Shown here one piece after another: positions 39,854 to 48,892 of a DNA stretch of 64,000 nt (positions within the stretch are counted from its first letter, which is position 1; every line of letters starts with the position of its first letter). A program made the position numbers and the translations under genes. The notes below the pieces were generated by a model that made no database searches, was not told the DNA's origin, and saw nothing but the letters and a program-made list of their open reading frames with translations. The DNA comes from Streptomyces rishiriensis. GTDB lineage: Bacteria > Actinomycetota > Actinomycetes > Streptomycetales > Streptomycetaceae. The stretch spans positions 62,001 through 126,000 of the forward strand of contig NZ_BEWA01000028.1 in NCBI RefSeq assembly GCF_003112535.1, read 5' to 3'.

Positions 39854-41719
39854 ATGCAGCCGCTCGGAGACGACGAACCCACGACGGTGGGGCCCTACCG
39901 GCTGCTCGGCCGGCTCGGCTCGGGCGGGATGGGCCGCGTCTACCTCGGCCGCAGCGTCGGCGGTCGCACGGTGGCCGTCAAGATCGTGCACCCGCACCTC
40001 GCGCTCGACGAGGAGTTCCGCGCCCGCTTCCGGCGTGAGGTCGAGGCCGCGCGGCGGGTCGGCGGGGCGTGGACCGCGCCGGTCCTGGACGCCGACCCGG
40101 AGGCCGCGGTGCCCTGGGTCGCCACCGGCTACGCGGCCGGGCCCTCCCTGGCCGCGGCGGTGGTCTCCGGCGGGCCGCTTCCCGAACACTCCGTGCGCGT
40201 GCTGGGCGCCGGTCTGGCGGAGGCGCTGGCGACCGTGCACGCCCTGGGCCTGGTGCACCGGGACGTCAAGCCGTCGAACGTGCTGCTGACCGTCGACGGA
40301 CCGCTGCTCATCGACTTCGGCATCGCCCGTGCGATCGACGGCACGGCCTCGCTCACCTCGACCGGCGTCTCGGTCGGCTCGCCCGGCTACATGGCCCCCG
40401 AGCAGATCCTCGGCCGGGGCGCGTCCGGCGCGGCCGACGTCTTCTCCCTCGGCGCGGTCCTGGCGTACGCGGCCACCGGGCAGCCCCCGTTCCCGGGCGA
40501 CTCCTCGGCCGCCCTCCTCTACCGGGTCGTCCACGAAGCGCCGGAACTGGGAGCTCCGCAGGGCGCTCTGCGGGGCGAGCTGCGGGCCGTGGTCGAGGCC
40601 TGTCTCGCCAAGGACCCGACCGCACGGCCGGCCCCCGCCGAACTGTCCGCCCGCCTCGCTCCCGAGGGCGCGACCCCACTGGTGGCCGCCGGCTGGCTGC
40701 CGGGCCCCCTCGTGGCCCAGGTGAGCCGCAGCGCCGTCCAGCTCCTGAACCTGGAGGGAACGGGGGCGGAAGCGGGGGCCGAACCGGAAGCCGGCACGGG
40801 TGCGGGGACGCAGGCGGCGACGGGTTCGGGCCCGGGGGCCGAGGCCCCAGGAGTGCGGGCGGGCGCCGGGACGGGCCCGTCGGCGTCCGGCCCGGTGGAG
40901 TTCAGCAGCCCGGCGGTGCGGCCGGGCGAACCGTCGGGGCCCGGCGGCGGGTTCACGGGGTCGACGGGCGGGTCCTCGGCGTCGATGGGGGAGTTCGGGC
41001 CGCCGCCGGTGATGGACCGGGTCCCCGCCGCTCCGGGCGACGCCCCGGCTGCCGTGCCCGTGCCGCGGGACGCCGAGCCGACGACGGGCGGAGCCGGACG
41101 TCCCGGCCGGGTGTCCGTCACCGTGGCGGCCGCCGCGACGCCGGGTGAGGGCGGCCGTGGACGACGACTGAGCTGCAGCGTCGCGCTCGCGGTCGCGGGA
41201 GCGCTGGCGGCGGCGACGGTCGGTTCGGTGTTCCTGTTCCACCTGCTTCCGGACGACGGCGACCACGACTCCGCCTCCGGCAGCGACGCCCACTCCTCAC
41301 CGCCGGCGGCCGCCGAGACCCCGGCCCCCACCGGCGGCGGGACGCCCACCGCAGGCCCGGCCCCCACCGTGCTCCCGGCCCGCTACGTCGGCACCTGGGA
41401 GGGCCAGGGAACCGGCCTCGGCGGCTCCCTCCCGATGGGCACGTTCCGGGTGACCGTCCAACGGGCCGACGTCGGACAGAAGTTGGGGGAGCTGCGGCAG
41501 ACGGACGTGCTCGGCGGGGTCTGCCTCGACGTACTGACGCTGAAGCAGGTGACGGACAAGGACGTCGTCGCCACGTCGGTCGGCGCGAAGAGCAACCACG
41601 GCGGCTGCAACCCGACGGCCCACACGATCCGGCTCACCCCCACCGGCGACGACCTGACCTACGCCTCGGACAGCGCGGCCGAGGGCAATCCGGTCGCGCG
41701 CATGTCGCGGGTCGACTAA
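39854..41719 (+). CDS. Membrane Ser/Thr protein kinase with extracellular sensor domain
   Basis: 621 residues. Residues 14-275 form a Hanks-type kinase: glycine loop G22-S-G-G-M-G, Lys43 (AVK), H135-R-D137-V-K-P-S-N, D154-F-G and APEQ. A Gly/Ala/Thr-rich linker (about 295-430) leads to one membrane helix at about 437-462. The outer part has a disordered stretch, then a small domain (about 510-621) starting YVGTWEGQG, resembling a beta-rich binding domain with two Cys. The ATG at 39854 follows GGGGAGG. It should sense an external signal and phosphorylate cytoplasmic proteins. Neighbours (mqnA, a prepilin-peptidase-like gene) do not show its targets. Confidence 0.92.
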   Translation: MQPLGDDEPTTVGPYRLLGRLGSGGMGRVYLGRSVGGRTVAVKIVHPHLALDEEFRARFRREVEAARRVGGAWTAPVLDADPEAAVPWVATGYAAGPSLAAAVVSGGPLPEHSVRVLGAGLAEALATVHALGLVHRDVKPSNVLLTVDGPLLIDFGIARAIDGTASLTSTGVSVGSPGYMAPEQILGRGASGAADVFSLGAVLAYAATGQPPFPGDSSAALLYRVVHEAPELGAPQGALRGELRAVVEACLAKDPTARPAPAELSARLAPEGATPLVAAGWLPGPLVAQVSRSAVQLLNLEGTGAEAGAEPEAGTGAGTQAATGSGPGAEAPGVRAGAGTGPSASGPVEFSSPAVRPGEPSGPGGGFTGSTGGSSASMGEFGPPPVMDRVPAAPGDAPAAVPVPRDAEPTTGGAGRPGRVSVTVAAAATPGEGGRGRRLSCSVALAVAGALAAATVGSVFLFHLLPDDGDHDSASGSDAHSSPPAAAETPAPTGGGTPTAGPAPTVLPARYVGTWEGQGTGLGGSLPMGTFRVTVQRADVGQKLGELRQTDVLGGVCLDVLTLKQVTDKDVVATSVGAKSNHGGCNPTAHTIRLTPTGDDLTYASDSAAEGNPVARMSRVD

Positions 41720-41835
41720 GAGTCGGCCGGGGGTCGGCCTGGCGTCGGCCACGCGCGTCGACCAGGGCAGGCCCCGGAGCGCCGTGCGGGCGAACCCGTG
41801 GCTGCGCCCCCGGCGGATCCCTACGATCGCTGACG

Positions 41836-42849
41836 ATGAGCACACCTCCCGACGACCTGACGCTGGCCGCCGTCGCCGCACTGTGGGGCGCCGTGATCGG
41901 GGCACTGCTGCCTCGGGCGGCCTACCGCTTCTCCACGCCGTGGGAGGAGGCGGACGGCGCCTGGCGGACGGCCTGCCCGGCCGGCCACCCGATCCGAGGC
42001 TGGTTCGGACGGGCCCGTTGCGCTCGTTGTGCCCGATACGCCGGACGCGCCGGACGCGCCGGTCCGGCCGAGTCGCCCGGTCCGGCCGAGTCGCCCGGTC
42101 CGGCTGAGCCGCCTGGTCCGGCTGAGCCGCCTGGTCCGGCTGAGCCGCCTGGTCCGGCTGAGCCGCCTGGTCCGGCTGAGCCGCCTGGTCCGGCCGAGCC
42201 GCCTGGTCCGGCCGAGCCGCCCGGTCCCGCCGAGCCGCCTGGTCCGGCTGAGCCGCCTGGTCCGGCTGACCCGCCCGGTCCGGGCGGGCCGGATTTCCCG
42301 GTGGAGTACGCCCCCGGCGGCGTCCTGCTGCCCGTGCTCACCGCCGTCGTCTGCGCGGCGCTCGCCCTCGCCACAGGTGTGCGGCCCGAACTGGCCGTGT
42401 GGCTGGTGCTCGCGCCGGCCGGGGTGCTGCTCGGCGTCGTGGACCTGCGGGTGCGCCGGCTGCCCGATCCGCTCACCCTCCCGCTCGCGGCCGTCGCCCT
42501 GACCCTGCTGGGCCCCGCCGCGCTGCTGCCCGAGCACGCGGGCGACTGGACGACGGCCCTGCTGGGCGCGCTCGCCCTCGGCGCCGGCTACCTCGTCCTG
42601 CACCTGGTCAATCCGGGCGGCATGGCCTTCGGCGACGTGAAGCTGGCGATCGGGGCGGGCGCCGTCCTCGGCTGGTACGGCTGGCCCACGGTCATGCTGG
42701 GCACGTTCGCGGCGTTCCTGTCGGGCGCGTTGTGCGGGGGCGCGCTGGTCGTCGTGAGGCGGACCGGACGCAAGACGCTGATCGCGTTCGGGCCGTTCCT
42801 GCTCGTCGGGACGCTCGTGGGTCTGCTGATCGGCGCGTACGCGGCCTGA
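41836..42849 (+). CDS. A24 prepilin-peptidase-like membrane protein with hexapeptide repeat
   Basis: 337-residue polytopic aspartyl protease of the A24 family. The two catalytic positions are Asp203 (VVDLRVRRLPD) and Asp267 (AFGDVKL), both on the cytoplasmic edge of helices. The N-terminal hydrophobic segment and the Cys-containing loop (C48, then CARC near 61-64) resemble the zinc-loop region of full prepilin peptidases, but it is shortened. That loop continues into 12 tandem hexapeptides of the GPAEPP type (residues 76-147), an unusual insertion. No pilin genes are nearby. It may process type IV-like or Tad pilins encoded elsewhere. Confidence 0.85.
   Translation: MSTPPDDLTLAAVAALWGAVIGALLPRAAYRFSTPWEEADGAWRTACPAGHPIRGWFGRARCARCARYAGRAGRAGPAESPGPAESPGPAEPPGPAEPPGPAEPPGPAEPPGPAEPPGPAEPPGPAEPPGPAEPPGPAEPPGPADPPGPGGPDFPVEYAPGGVLLPVLTAVVCAALALATGVRPELAVWLVLAPAGVLLGVVDLRVRRLPDPLTLPLAAVALTLLGPAALLPEHAGDWTTALLGALALGAGYLVLHLVNPGGMAFGDVKLAIGAGAVLGWYGWPTVMLGTFAAFLSGALCGGALVVVRRTGRKTLIAFGPFLLVGTLVGLLIGAYAA
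42061..42276 (+). repeat. Twelve 18-bp repeats in the prepilin-peptidase gene
   Basis: Twelve in-frame 18-bp units: two encode GPAESP, nine GPAEPP, one GPADPP. Neighbouring units are nearly identical at the DNA level (GGTCCGGCTGAGCCGCCT), which indicates recent slippage expansion. Copy number should differ between strains without breaking the frame. Confidence 0.95.
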
Positions 42850-42922
42850 GGTCCGGGCGTCGAAACGTCTGGCGTACGCTGGCTTGGTCTGTCCACAACC
42901 CTTGACGAAAGGGACGCTCCCG

Positions 42923-44122
42923 GTGACCGAGAAGGCCGACCTTCAGTCCGTCCTCGACCGTGCCGCCGCCGGTGGGCGGATCACTCCGGAGGAGGCGCTC
43001 GACCTCTACCGCGACGCGCCCCTGCACGCGCTCGGCGCCGCCGCCGACGCCGTGCGCCGCCGGCTGTACGCGGGGACCGAGCACATCGCCACGTACATCA
43101 TCGAGCGGAACATCAACTACACGAACGTGTGCGTCACGGCGTGCAAGTTCTGCGCCTTCTACGCGGCCCCCAAGGACACCGCGAAGGGCTGGACGCGCGA
43201 CCTCGACGACATCCTGCGCCGCTGCGCCGAGACCGTCGAGCTCGGCGGCACCCAGATCATGTTCCAGGGCGGCCACCACCCGGACTACGGCGTCGAGTAC
43301 TACGAGAAGCACTTCGCGGCCATCAAGGCGGCGTACCCGCAGCTGGTGATCCACTCGCTGGGCGCGTCCGAGGTCGAGCACATGGCACGGATCTCGAAGG
43401 TGACGGTCGAGGAGGCCATCACCCGTATCCACGCCGCCGGCCTCGACTCCTTCGCCGGCGCGGGCGCCGAGCTGCTGCCCGCCCGGCCGCGCAAGGCCAT
43501 CGCGCCGCTCAAGGAGTCCGGCGAGCGCTGGCTGGAGATCATGGAGATCGCGCACGGGCTGGGCGTCGAGTCGACGTCCACGATGCTGATGGGCACCGGC
43601 GAGACCAACGCCGAGCGCATCGAGCACCTGCGGATGATCCGTGAGGTGCAGGACCGCACGGGCGGCTTCCGCGCCTTCATCCCGTACACGTACCAGCCCG
43701 AGAACAACCACCTCAAGGGCCGCACGCAGGCGACCCTCTTCGAGTACCTGCGGATGATCGCGATCGCCCGTCTGTTCCTCGACAACGTCCGTCACATCCA
43801 GGGCTCCTGGCTGACCACCGGCAAGGAGGTCGGCCAGCTCTCCCTGCACTACGGCGCGGACGACCTCGGCTCGATCATGCTGGAGGAGAACGTCGTCTCC
43901 TCGGCCGGCGCCAAGCACCGCTCCAACCGCATGGAGATCATCGACCTGATCCGCAAGGCGGGCCGTGTGCCGGCGCAGCGCGCGACGACGTACGAGCACC
44001 TCGTCGTCCATGACGACCCGGCGAACGACCCGGTCGACGAGCGGGTCATGTCCCACATCTCGTCGACGGCGATCGCGGGCGGCACGGCGCACCCCGAGCT
44101 GAAGCTCCTCGCGTCCAACTAG
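42923..44122 (+). CDS. mqnC: Cyclic dehypoxanthine futalosine synthase (MqnC, radical SAM)
   Basis: 399-residue radical SAM enzyme that cyclises dehypoxanthine futalosine to the cyclic spiro compound used by MqnD. The cluster motif is C70-x3-C74-x2-C77 (CVTACKFC), after IIERNINYTNVC, with the MqnC-type FCAFY continuation. LMFQGGHHP-like and GAGAELLP segments also fit, and the C-terminal SHYGADDLGSIMLEENV region is shared with MqnE. The GTG at 42923 with AAAGGGA upstream is preferred over the longer frame. The next gene begins eight bases after its stop. Confidence 0.94.
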   Translation: MTEKADLQSVLDRAAAGGRITPEEALDLYRDAPLHALGAAADAVRRRLYAGTEHIATYIIERNINYTNVCVTACKFCAFYAAPKDTAKGWTRDLDDILRRCAETVELGGTQIMFQGGHHPDYGVEYYEKHFAAIKAAYPQLVIHSLGASEVEHMARISKVTVEEAITRIHAAGLDSFAGAGAELLPARPRKAIAPLKESGERWLEIMEIAHGLGVESTSTMLMGTGETNAERIEHLRMIREVQDRTGGFRAFIPYTYQPENNHLKGRTQATLFEYLRMIAIARLFLDNVRHIQGSWLTTGKEVGQLSLHYGADDLGSIMLEENVVSSAGAKHRSNRMEIIDLIRKAGRVPAQRATTYEHLVVHDDPANDPVDERVMSHISSTAIAGGTAHPELKLLASN

Positions 44123-44129
44123 CCCTCAC

Positions 44130-44735
44130 ATGCTGACCGTTCACGCGGATTCCCGGGGCCGGGCGCTCGCCGTCAAAGGCGCGTGGATCGCCGACGCCGG
44201 ATCGCCGGAGGAACTTCTCGCCGCCTTCCCCGGCGCGCGGGTGCGGACGTGGCCGGGCATCCTGACGCCCGGTCTGGTCAACCTGCACGGCAACGAGCTG
44301 CTGGAGGAGGCGTACCACCCGGATCCGCGCGAGGCCGACGAACTGGGCGTCGAGCCGCTGACCGGGGGCGCGTTGGCGGCGCTCGCCATGGACGACGCGC
44401 GCTGGGGCGCGAGCGCCCGGCGCGGGGTGCAGCGCATGCTGGCGCACGGCACGGTACGGGCGGCCTGCGAGGAACTGCGCAACCGTGCGGTGCGGGACGC
44501 CGTTCACCGCACCGGCCTGGCGGTCCTGGGCCGGATCGGCCGACCCGGCGGGACGCCCGCGCTCGATCCGTACGCCGCCGGGCTGCCGGTGGAGTTCGCG
44601 TCCCCGCGCGAGCGGCACAGCGCGGCCCGGTTCGCCGTGTTCGACGTACGCGACGAGGCCGAACTCGCGGAGCGCGGCGCGAGCACCTGTGTCGCCACGG
44701 TGGTGGACGGCCGCCTCGTGTACAGACGCCGATAG
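44130..44735 (+). CDS. Shortened amidohydrolase-like (imidazolonepropionase-type) protein
   Basis: 201 residues. The start reads like an amidohydrolase beta-sandwich (AVKGAWIADAG) running into PGILTPGLVNLHGNE, where full enzymes have the metal-binding HxH. The end, VATVVDGRLVYRR, is the closing strand of an amidohydrolase sandwich. The barrel between is mostly absent: about 130 residues instead of about 300, and only one of the metal-binding His residues is seen. It begins eight bases after mqnC, so it is co-transcribed. It may be a non-catalytic protein or a reduced enzyme linked to menaquinone synthesis. A role like aminofutalosine deaminase is unlikely, given the missing active site. Confidence 0.75.
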   Translation: MLTVHADSRGRALAVKGAWIADAGSPEELLAAFPGARVRTWPGILTPGLVNLHGNELLEEAYHPDPREADELGVEPLTGGALAALAMDDARWGASARRGVQRMLAHGTVRAACEELRNRAVRDAVHRTGLAVLGRIGRPGGTPALDPYAAGLPVEFASPRERHSAARFAVFDVRDEAELAERGASTCVATVVDGRLVYRRR

Positions 44736-44765
44736 AGCTGCGCCTCTCCTGCGGCCACTGGTCGG

Positions 44766-45827
44766 CTATTTCGAGAACGCCTTCGCGAACGCGCCCGAAC
44801 TCTGCTTCACCCCGCTGCAGTTCGTCAGGGCGTCGTCCTTGGCCGAGTCGGCCGCCGAGCACTGCTGGTCCCGGAACGTGGACCACATGGAGACCCAGGA
44901 GATCCCCTTCTCCACGGCGAACGCCCGCACCTGCACCGCGTCCGCCAGTGAGAACGTCTCGCCTGCGACGTCGTTGGTCCCGATCATCGACGTGAGCGCC
45001 ATGCCCTTCCACGCGCCGGCGTCCGTCGTGCCGAAGACCTTCTTCAACTGCGCCTGGGCCGCCGTCGCCGAGGTGATCGCGTATCCGCCCATGTCACCGG
45101 CGTACGACTCGCCGTAGTTCATCGTCATGAGGTTGACGGTGGAGACCTGGACGTCGTACTTGTTCGCGGACGCCAGCAGCGCCAGGCTGTCGGAGTCCAG
45201 CCCGGACGGCATCACCGGAAGCGTGAAGGAGACCTCCAGGCCCGGGCGTTCCTTCTGCAGCGCGGCGATCGCCCGGGAGCGCAGGGCCACCGAGTCGGAG
45301 TCGGTCAGTTCGTCGCCCTCGACGTCGAAGTCGGCCTGGGCGGAGCCGGCCGCGTCGAGCGCCTCGCCGTACGCCCGCGCCAGTTCGGAGACGCTGCCGC
45401 AGGAGGCCGCGAGCTCCGTGCCGGAGGAGCCTCCGAAGGAGACGCGCGCCGTCGCGCCCGACTTCGTCAGCGCCGAGACGCGGGACTTCACGGCCGGGTC
45501 GCCGATGGCGTTCGTGCCGTTCCACGTCGGCGTGCAGGCGCTGCCGCCCGTGATGACGAACGCCAGGTTGTACGCCGTGGGCGAGCCGGCCGAGTCGTTG
45601 TCCGAGGCCTCCACCGCGCTCACGTACGGCGCGTAGGAGGTGCCGGAGGCTCCGGCACTCGACGATGCGGAGCCGGCCGGGGGAGAGGGGCTGCCGGAAC
45701 CGTTGCCGGTCCGCCCGGTGGCCGGGAGCGCCGCGTCCGACGTGCTGTCGGATCCCGCGGAGCATCCCGTGACGGCCAAGGCGAACAGGCAGGTCACCCC
45801 GGCCGTCGGCATCAGGAAACTCCTCAT
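44766..45827 (-). CDS. GH18 chitinase-like lipoprotein
   Basis: 353-residue exported lipoprotein with a GH18 barrel. The lipobox ends at Cys22 (LAVTGC). A Ser/Gly/Pro linker (24-63) leads to the barrel. The GH18 catalytic strand is D166-F-D168-V-E170, with Glu170 as acid, and SFGG near 130 is the substrate-binding S-x-G-G. The first Asp of the full DxxDxDxE motif is Ala163. No carbohydrate-binding module. Start: ATG at 45827 keeps an Arg in the signal; ATG at 45812 has a better AGGAG site but no positive charge. It probably acts on chitin or peptidoglycan-like sugars at the cell surface. Convergent with the gene at 44130. Confidence 0.85.
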   Translation of the reverse strand: MRSFLMPTAGVTCLFALAVTGCSAGSDSTSDAALPATGRTGNGSGSPSPPAGSASSSAGASGTSYAPYVSAVEASDNDSAGSPTAYNLAFVITGGSACTPTWNGTNAIGDPAVKSRVSALTKSGATARVSFGGSSGTELAASCGSVSELARAYGEALDAAGSAQADFDVEGDELTDSDSVALRSRAIAALQKERPGLEVSFTLPVMPSGLDSDSLALLASANKYDVQVSTVNLMTMNYGESYAGDMGGYAITSATAAQAQLKKVFGTTDAGAWKGMALTSMIGTNDVAGETFSLADAVQVRAFAVEKGISWVSMWSTFRDQQCSAADSAKDDALTNCSGVKQSSGAFAKAFSK

Positions 45828-46134
45828 TGCGTATGCACCCGCTCTCGTGACTTCCGTCTCAGGCCGGAAACAATGCGTGCTTCCGGAAAGGAAATGTCTC
45901 ACATGCGGGCGGATTGCGCGGGAACAGCGGGCGCACAGTCGATTCATGGACGCAAGTGTGCAAAAGGTGATAACCACCCGCCCAAAAGGGGCAATCGAAC
46001 CTCTCATGATGAGCGGGGGGTGCGCAGGATTTCCCAGGATCTCTCAGGCGAAGGACAGGTTCAGACGTTTCTCATCGGCCTCTCACAAGCGGTCCAGAGT
46101 TTGCGCCACATAAAGCCTCCCTAATATCCGGGGA
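45828..46134. other. Divergent intergenic region, no gene seen
   Basis: About 300 bases of lower GC content between the chitinase-like and polysaccharide genes. It must contain two divergent promoters, but no clear -35/-10 pair or long palindrome was found. Short CAGGAT/CAGG direct repeats occur at 46028-46048. Confidence 0.5.
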
Positions 46135-46587
46135 ATGCAATCCGAGCCTGCCATCGAAAGCCGTGCCGCCGCTCGCGGCAGCCGTCGCGGCCGCAAACGT
46201 GACGACGCCTCCGCGGAGGGGCCCGTGTTCGTTGACAACTCCGGACGCAGGTCGAAGCTGCTGCGCCGGATCGGCCTCCTGCTGGGCGTCGGCTGTCTCG
46301 CGTACGCGGCCGTCCTGGGCGCCGCGTTCATGGGCTGGGGCACCTCGCTGACCCCGTCCTCGCTGCTGCCGTTCGGCAACGGGGGCCCGCGCGACGCCCA
46401 GAACTCCGGACCCGGCGGAATCCAGCCGCAGGGCGGCGCCGGCGCCCCGCCCGCCAGGCCCACCGGCGCCCCGCCCGCGGGCGTAGCCACCGGCGAGGCG
46501 CCCAGCTCCGCCCCGACCGCGACCGCGACCGCGCCTGCGACTTCGAGCGCGCCTGCGCCTGCGACCGCCGTCGCGGCCGCCAACTGA
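46135..46587 (+). CDS. Single-pass membrane protein with Ala/Pro-rich outer tail
   Basis: 150 residues: a basic cytoplasmic head (about 1-45), one membrane helix (about 46-68, GLLLGVGCLAYAAVLGAAFM), then an Ala/Pro/Gly/Thr-rich tail that is probably disordered outside the cell. No domain recognised. It starts the group of three genes with the deacetylase/glycosyltransferase (19-base gap) and acyltransferase, so it may be an accessory subunit or anchor of that polysaccharide system. Confidence 0.75.
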   Translation: MQSEPAIESRAAARGSRRGRKRDDASAEGPVFVDNSGRRSKLLRRIGLLLGVGCLAYAAVLGAAFMGWGTSLTPSSLLPFGNGGPRDAQNSGPGGIQPQGGAGAPPARPTGAPPAGVATGEAPSSAPTATATAPATSSAPAPATAVAAAN

Positions 46588-46606
46588 CCGGAGCACAGCC
46601 ACTTCC

Positions 46607-48892
46607 ATGACGACCACCACCTCCCGCGGCCGCCGCCGCGCCCCGACCCGCATCGAGCGGGCGGCGGGCAAGGCCGCGGCGCTGCAGAAACCGCGCGTCA
46701 TCCTCGCCCTGCTGCTTCTGCTCGCCCTCACCAGCGTGATGCTCCTCGACGGCTATCTGCGCGCCGAGGTCGGCGGCGACCAGCGCGTGCGCACCGGGGC
46801 CAGCTCCAGCCAGGTCCCCGACGACGTCCTCGACGGCGGCCCCATCCTGACGTTCCGTGGCGGCCGGGCCACCACGGTCTCGGTGCCGGACAAGACGATC
46901 GCGCTGACCTTCGACGACGGCCCGAACCCGACCTGGACCCCCCAGGTGCTGCGGATCCTCCGGGAGTACGACGTGCCCGGCACGTTCTTCCTGGTCGGCT
47001 CGATGGTGTCGCGCTATCCGGGCATCGTCGAGGACATGGTCGAGCAGGGCGAGGAGGTGGGCATCCACACCTTCACCCACGTCGACCTCTCCTACCAGTC
47101 GCACGCCCGTGTCCGGCGCGAGATGACGCAGACCCAGCTGGCCCTCGCCGGCGCGGCCGGCATCACCACGACCCTGTTCCGGGCCCCCTACTCCTCCGAG
47201 ACCGACGCCATCGACAACTACAGCTGGCCGGTCTACAAGGAGCTCGGTGAGGACGGCTACACCAGCGTCTTCGTCGACACCGACAGCGACGACTGGAAGC
47301 GGCCGGGCGTCTCGAAGATCGTCGAGTGGGCCACTCCGGACGACGGCAAGGGCGCGTCGGTGCTCTTCCACGACGCCGGCGGCGAGCGCTCGCAGACGAT
47401 CAAGGCACTGCCGACGTACATCGAGAAGATGAAGGCCGCGGGCTACACCTTCACCACCGTCAGCGGGGTGCTGCAGAAGCAGAACGCGGCTGCCCGCGAC
47501 GCGACGACGGGTACCACGACGGGGACGCAGGGGGAGCAGCCCGCTGAGCTGCCCGACGGCGCGGGCGCGGTGGGCGACCGTCTGCAGGCCGCCCACCGCG
47601 AGGCCACCGGCGTCACCCTCTACGAGGGCAAGGCCCTCATCGCCGCCGTCACCCTCGCCGAGTGGACCGTGCCCACGCTGTCCGTGGGACTGATGGTCGT
47701 CGGCGTGGCCGTCATGGGCCGCTTCGGGATGATGCTGCTCCTGGCCCGCCGCCACCACAGACAGCGCAACAGGCGCCGCTTCAGCTGGGGAGCCACGGTC
47801 ACCCGGCCGGTGAGCGTGATCGTCCCGGCGTACAACGAGAAGGAGTGCATCGCCAACACCCTGGAGTCGCTGGCGAGGAGCACCCACCCGATCGAGATCA
47901 TCGTCGTGGACGACGGCTCGACCGACGACACCTCCGGGATCGCCCGCGCGGCGGCTGCGTCCCTCGGCATGACGAACGTCCGCGTCATCCGCCAGGAGAA
48001 CGCCGGCAAGCCCGCCGCGCTCAACAACGGCGTCCGCAACGCCGCCCACGACATCGTCGTGATGATGGACGGCGACACGGTCTTCGAACCGGAGGCCGTG
48101 CACCAATTGGTGCAGCCCTTCGCGAACCCTGAGGTCGGCGCGGTCGCCGGCAACGCGAAGGTCGGCAACCGCGACACGGTCATCGGCGCCTGGCAGCACA
48201 TCGAGTACGTGATGGGCTTCAACCTCGACCGCCGCATGTACGACCTGCTGCGCTGCATGCCCACCATCCCCGGTGCCATCGGGGCGTTCCGCCGCGACGC
48301 CGTGCTGGAGGTCGGCGGCATGAGCGAGGACACCCTCGCCGAGGACACCGACATCACCATCGCCATGCACCGCGCGGGCTGGCAGGTCGTCTATCAGGAG
48401 CACGCCAAGGCCTGGACGGAGGCGCCGGGCTCGCTGAAGCAGCTGTGGTCCCAGCGCTACCGCTGGTCCTACGGCACGATGCAGGCGTTGTGGAAGCACC
48501 GCGGGTCCCTGACGGACAGGGGCCCCTCGGGCCGCTTCGGCCGGGTCGGCATGCCGCTCGTGGTGCTCTTCCAGATCGTCACGCCGGTCTTCGCCCCGCT
48601 CATCGACGTCTTCACCGTGTACTCGATGATCTTCATCGACTTCCAGGCGGCCCTGCTGGCCTGGCTCGCGGTCCTCGGGGTCCAACTGAGCTGTGCGGCC
48701 TACGCGTTCCGCCTGGACCGCGAGAAGTACCGCTATCTGCTGATGATGCCGCTGCAGCAATTCGCCTACCGCCAGATGATGTACCTCGTCCTCATCCACT
48801 CCTGCGTCACCGCCCTCACCGGCGGCCGTCTGCGCTGGCAGAAGCTGAAGCGCACGGGCGAGGTCGGCACCCCGGCGGGGGCGAGCCGATGA
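46607..48892 (+). CDS. Fused polysaccharide deacetylase and family-2 glycosyltransferase (MatB-like)
   Basis: 761 residues with two enzymes in one chain. After a membrane helix (about 31-49), residues 98-300 are a NodB deacetylase: T101-F-D103-D104-G and H154-x3-H158, all intact, facing outside. A second helix region (about 340-385) precedes a processive GT2 domain (about 400-620): VPAYNEKE, VDDGSTDD, D-G-D, E-D-T-D and Q-R-Y-R-W. More helices follow to form the export channel. The layout matches MatB and the N-acetylglucosamine polymer synthases that make Streptomyces pellet glue (poly-beta-1,6-GlcNAc). It probably polymerises and partly deacetylates a surface glycan. The stop overlaps the acyltransferase start. 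Confidence 0.9.
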   Translation: MTTTTSRGRRRAPTRIERAAGKAAALQKPRVILALLLLLALTSVMLLDGYLRAEVGGDQRVRTGASSSQVPDDVLDGGPILTFRGGRATTVSVPDKTIALTFDDGPNPTWTPQVLRILREYDVPGTFFLVGSMVSRYPGIVEDMVEQGEEVGIHTFTHVDLSYQSHARVRREMTQTQLALAGAAGITTTLFRAPYSSETDAIDNYSWPVYKELGEDGYTSVFVDTDSDDWKRPGVSKIVEWATPDDGKGASVLFHDAGGERSQTIKALPTYIEKMKAAGYTFTTVSGVLQKQNAAARDATTGTTTGTQGEQPAELPDGAGAVGDRLQAAHREATGVTLYEGKALIAAVTLAEWTVPTLSVGLMVVGVAVMGRFGMMLLLARRHHRQRNRRRFSWGATVTRPVSVIVPAYNEKECIANTLESLARSTHPIEIIVVDDGSTDDTSGIARAAAASLGMTNVRVIRQENAGKPAALNNGVRNAAHDIVVMMDGDTVFEPEAVHQLVQPFANPEVGAVAGNAKVGNRDTVIGAWQHIEYVMGFNLDRRMYDLLRCMPTIPGAIGAFRRDAVLEVGGMSEDTLAEDTDITIAMHRAGWQVVYQEHAKAWTEAPGSLKQLWSQRYRWSYGTMQALWKHRGSLTDRGPSGRFGRVGMPLVVLFQIVTPVFAPLIDVFTVYSMIFIDFQAALLAWLAVLGVQLSCAAYAFRLDREKYRYLLMMPLQQFAYRQMMYLVLIHSCVTALTGGRLRWQKLKRTGEVGTPAGASR

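Noticed and set aside
42061..42276. CRISPR-like or non-coding repeat
   Set aside because: Units are 18 bp, contiguous and in frame within a protein with two catalytic Asp residues.
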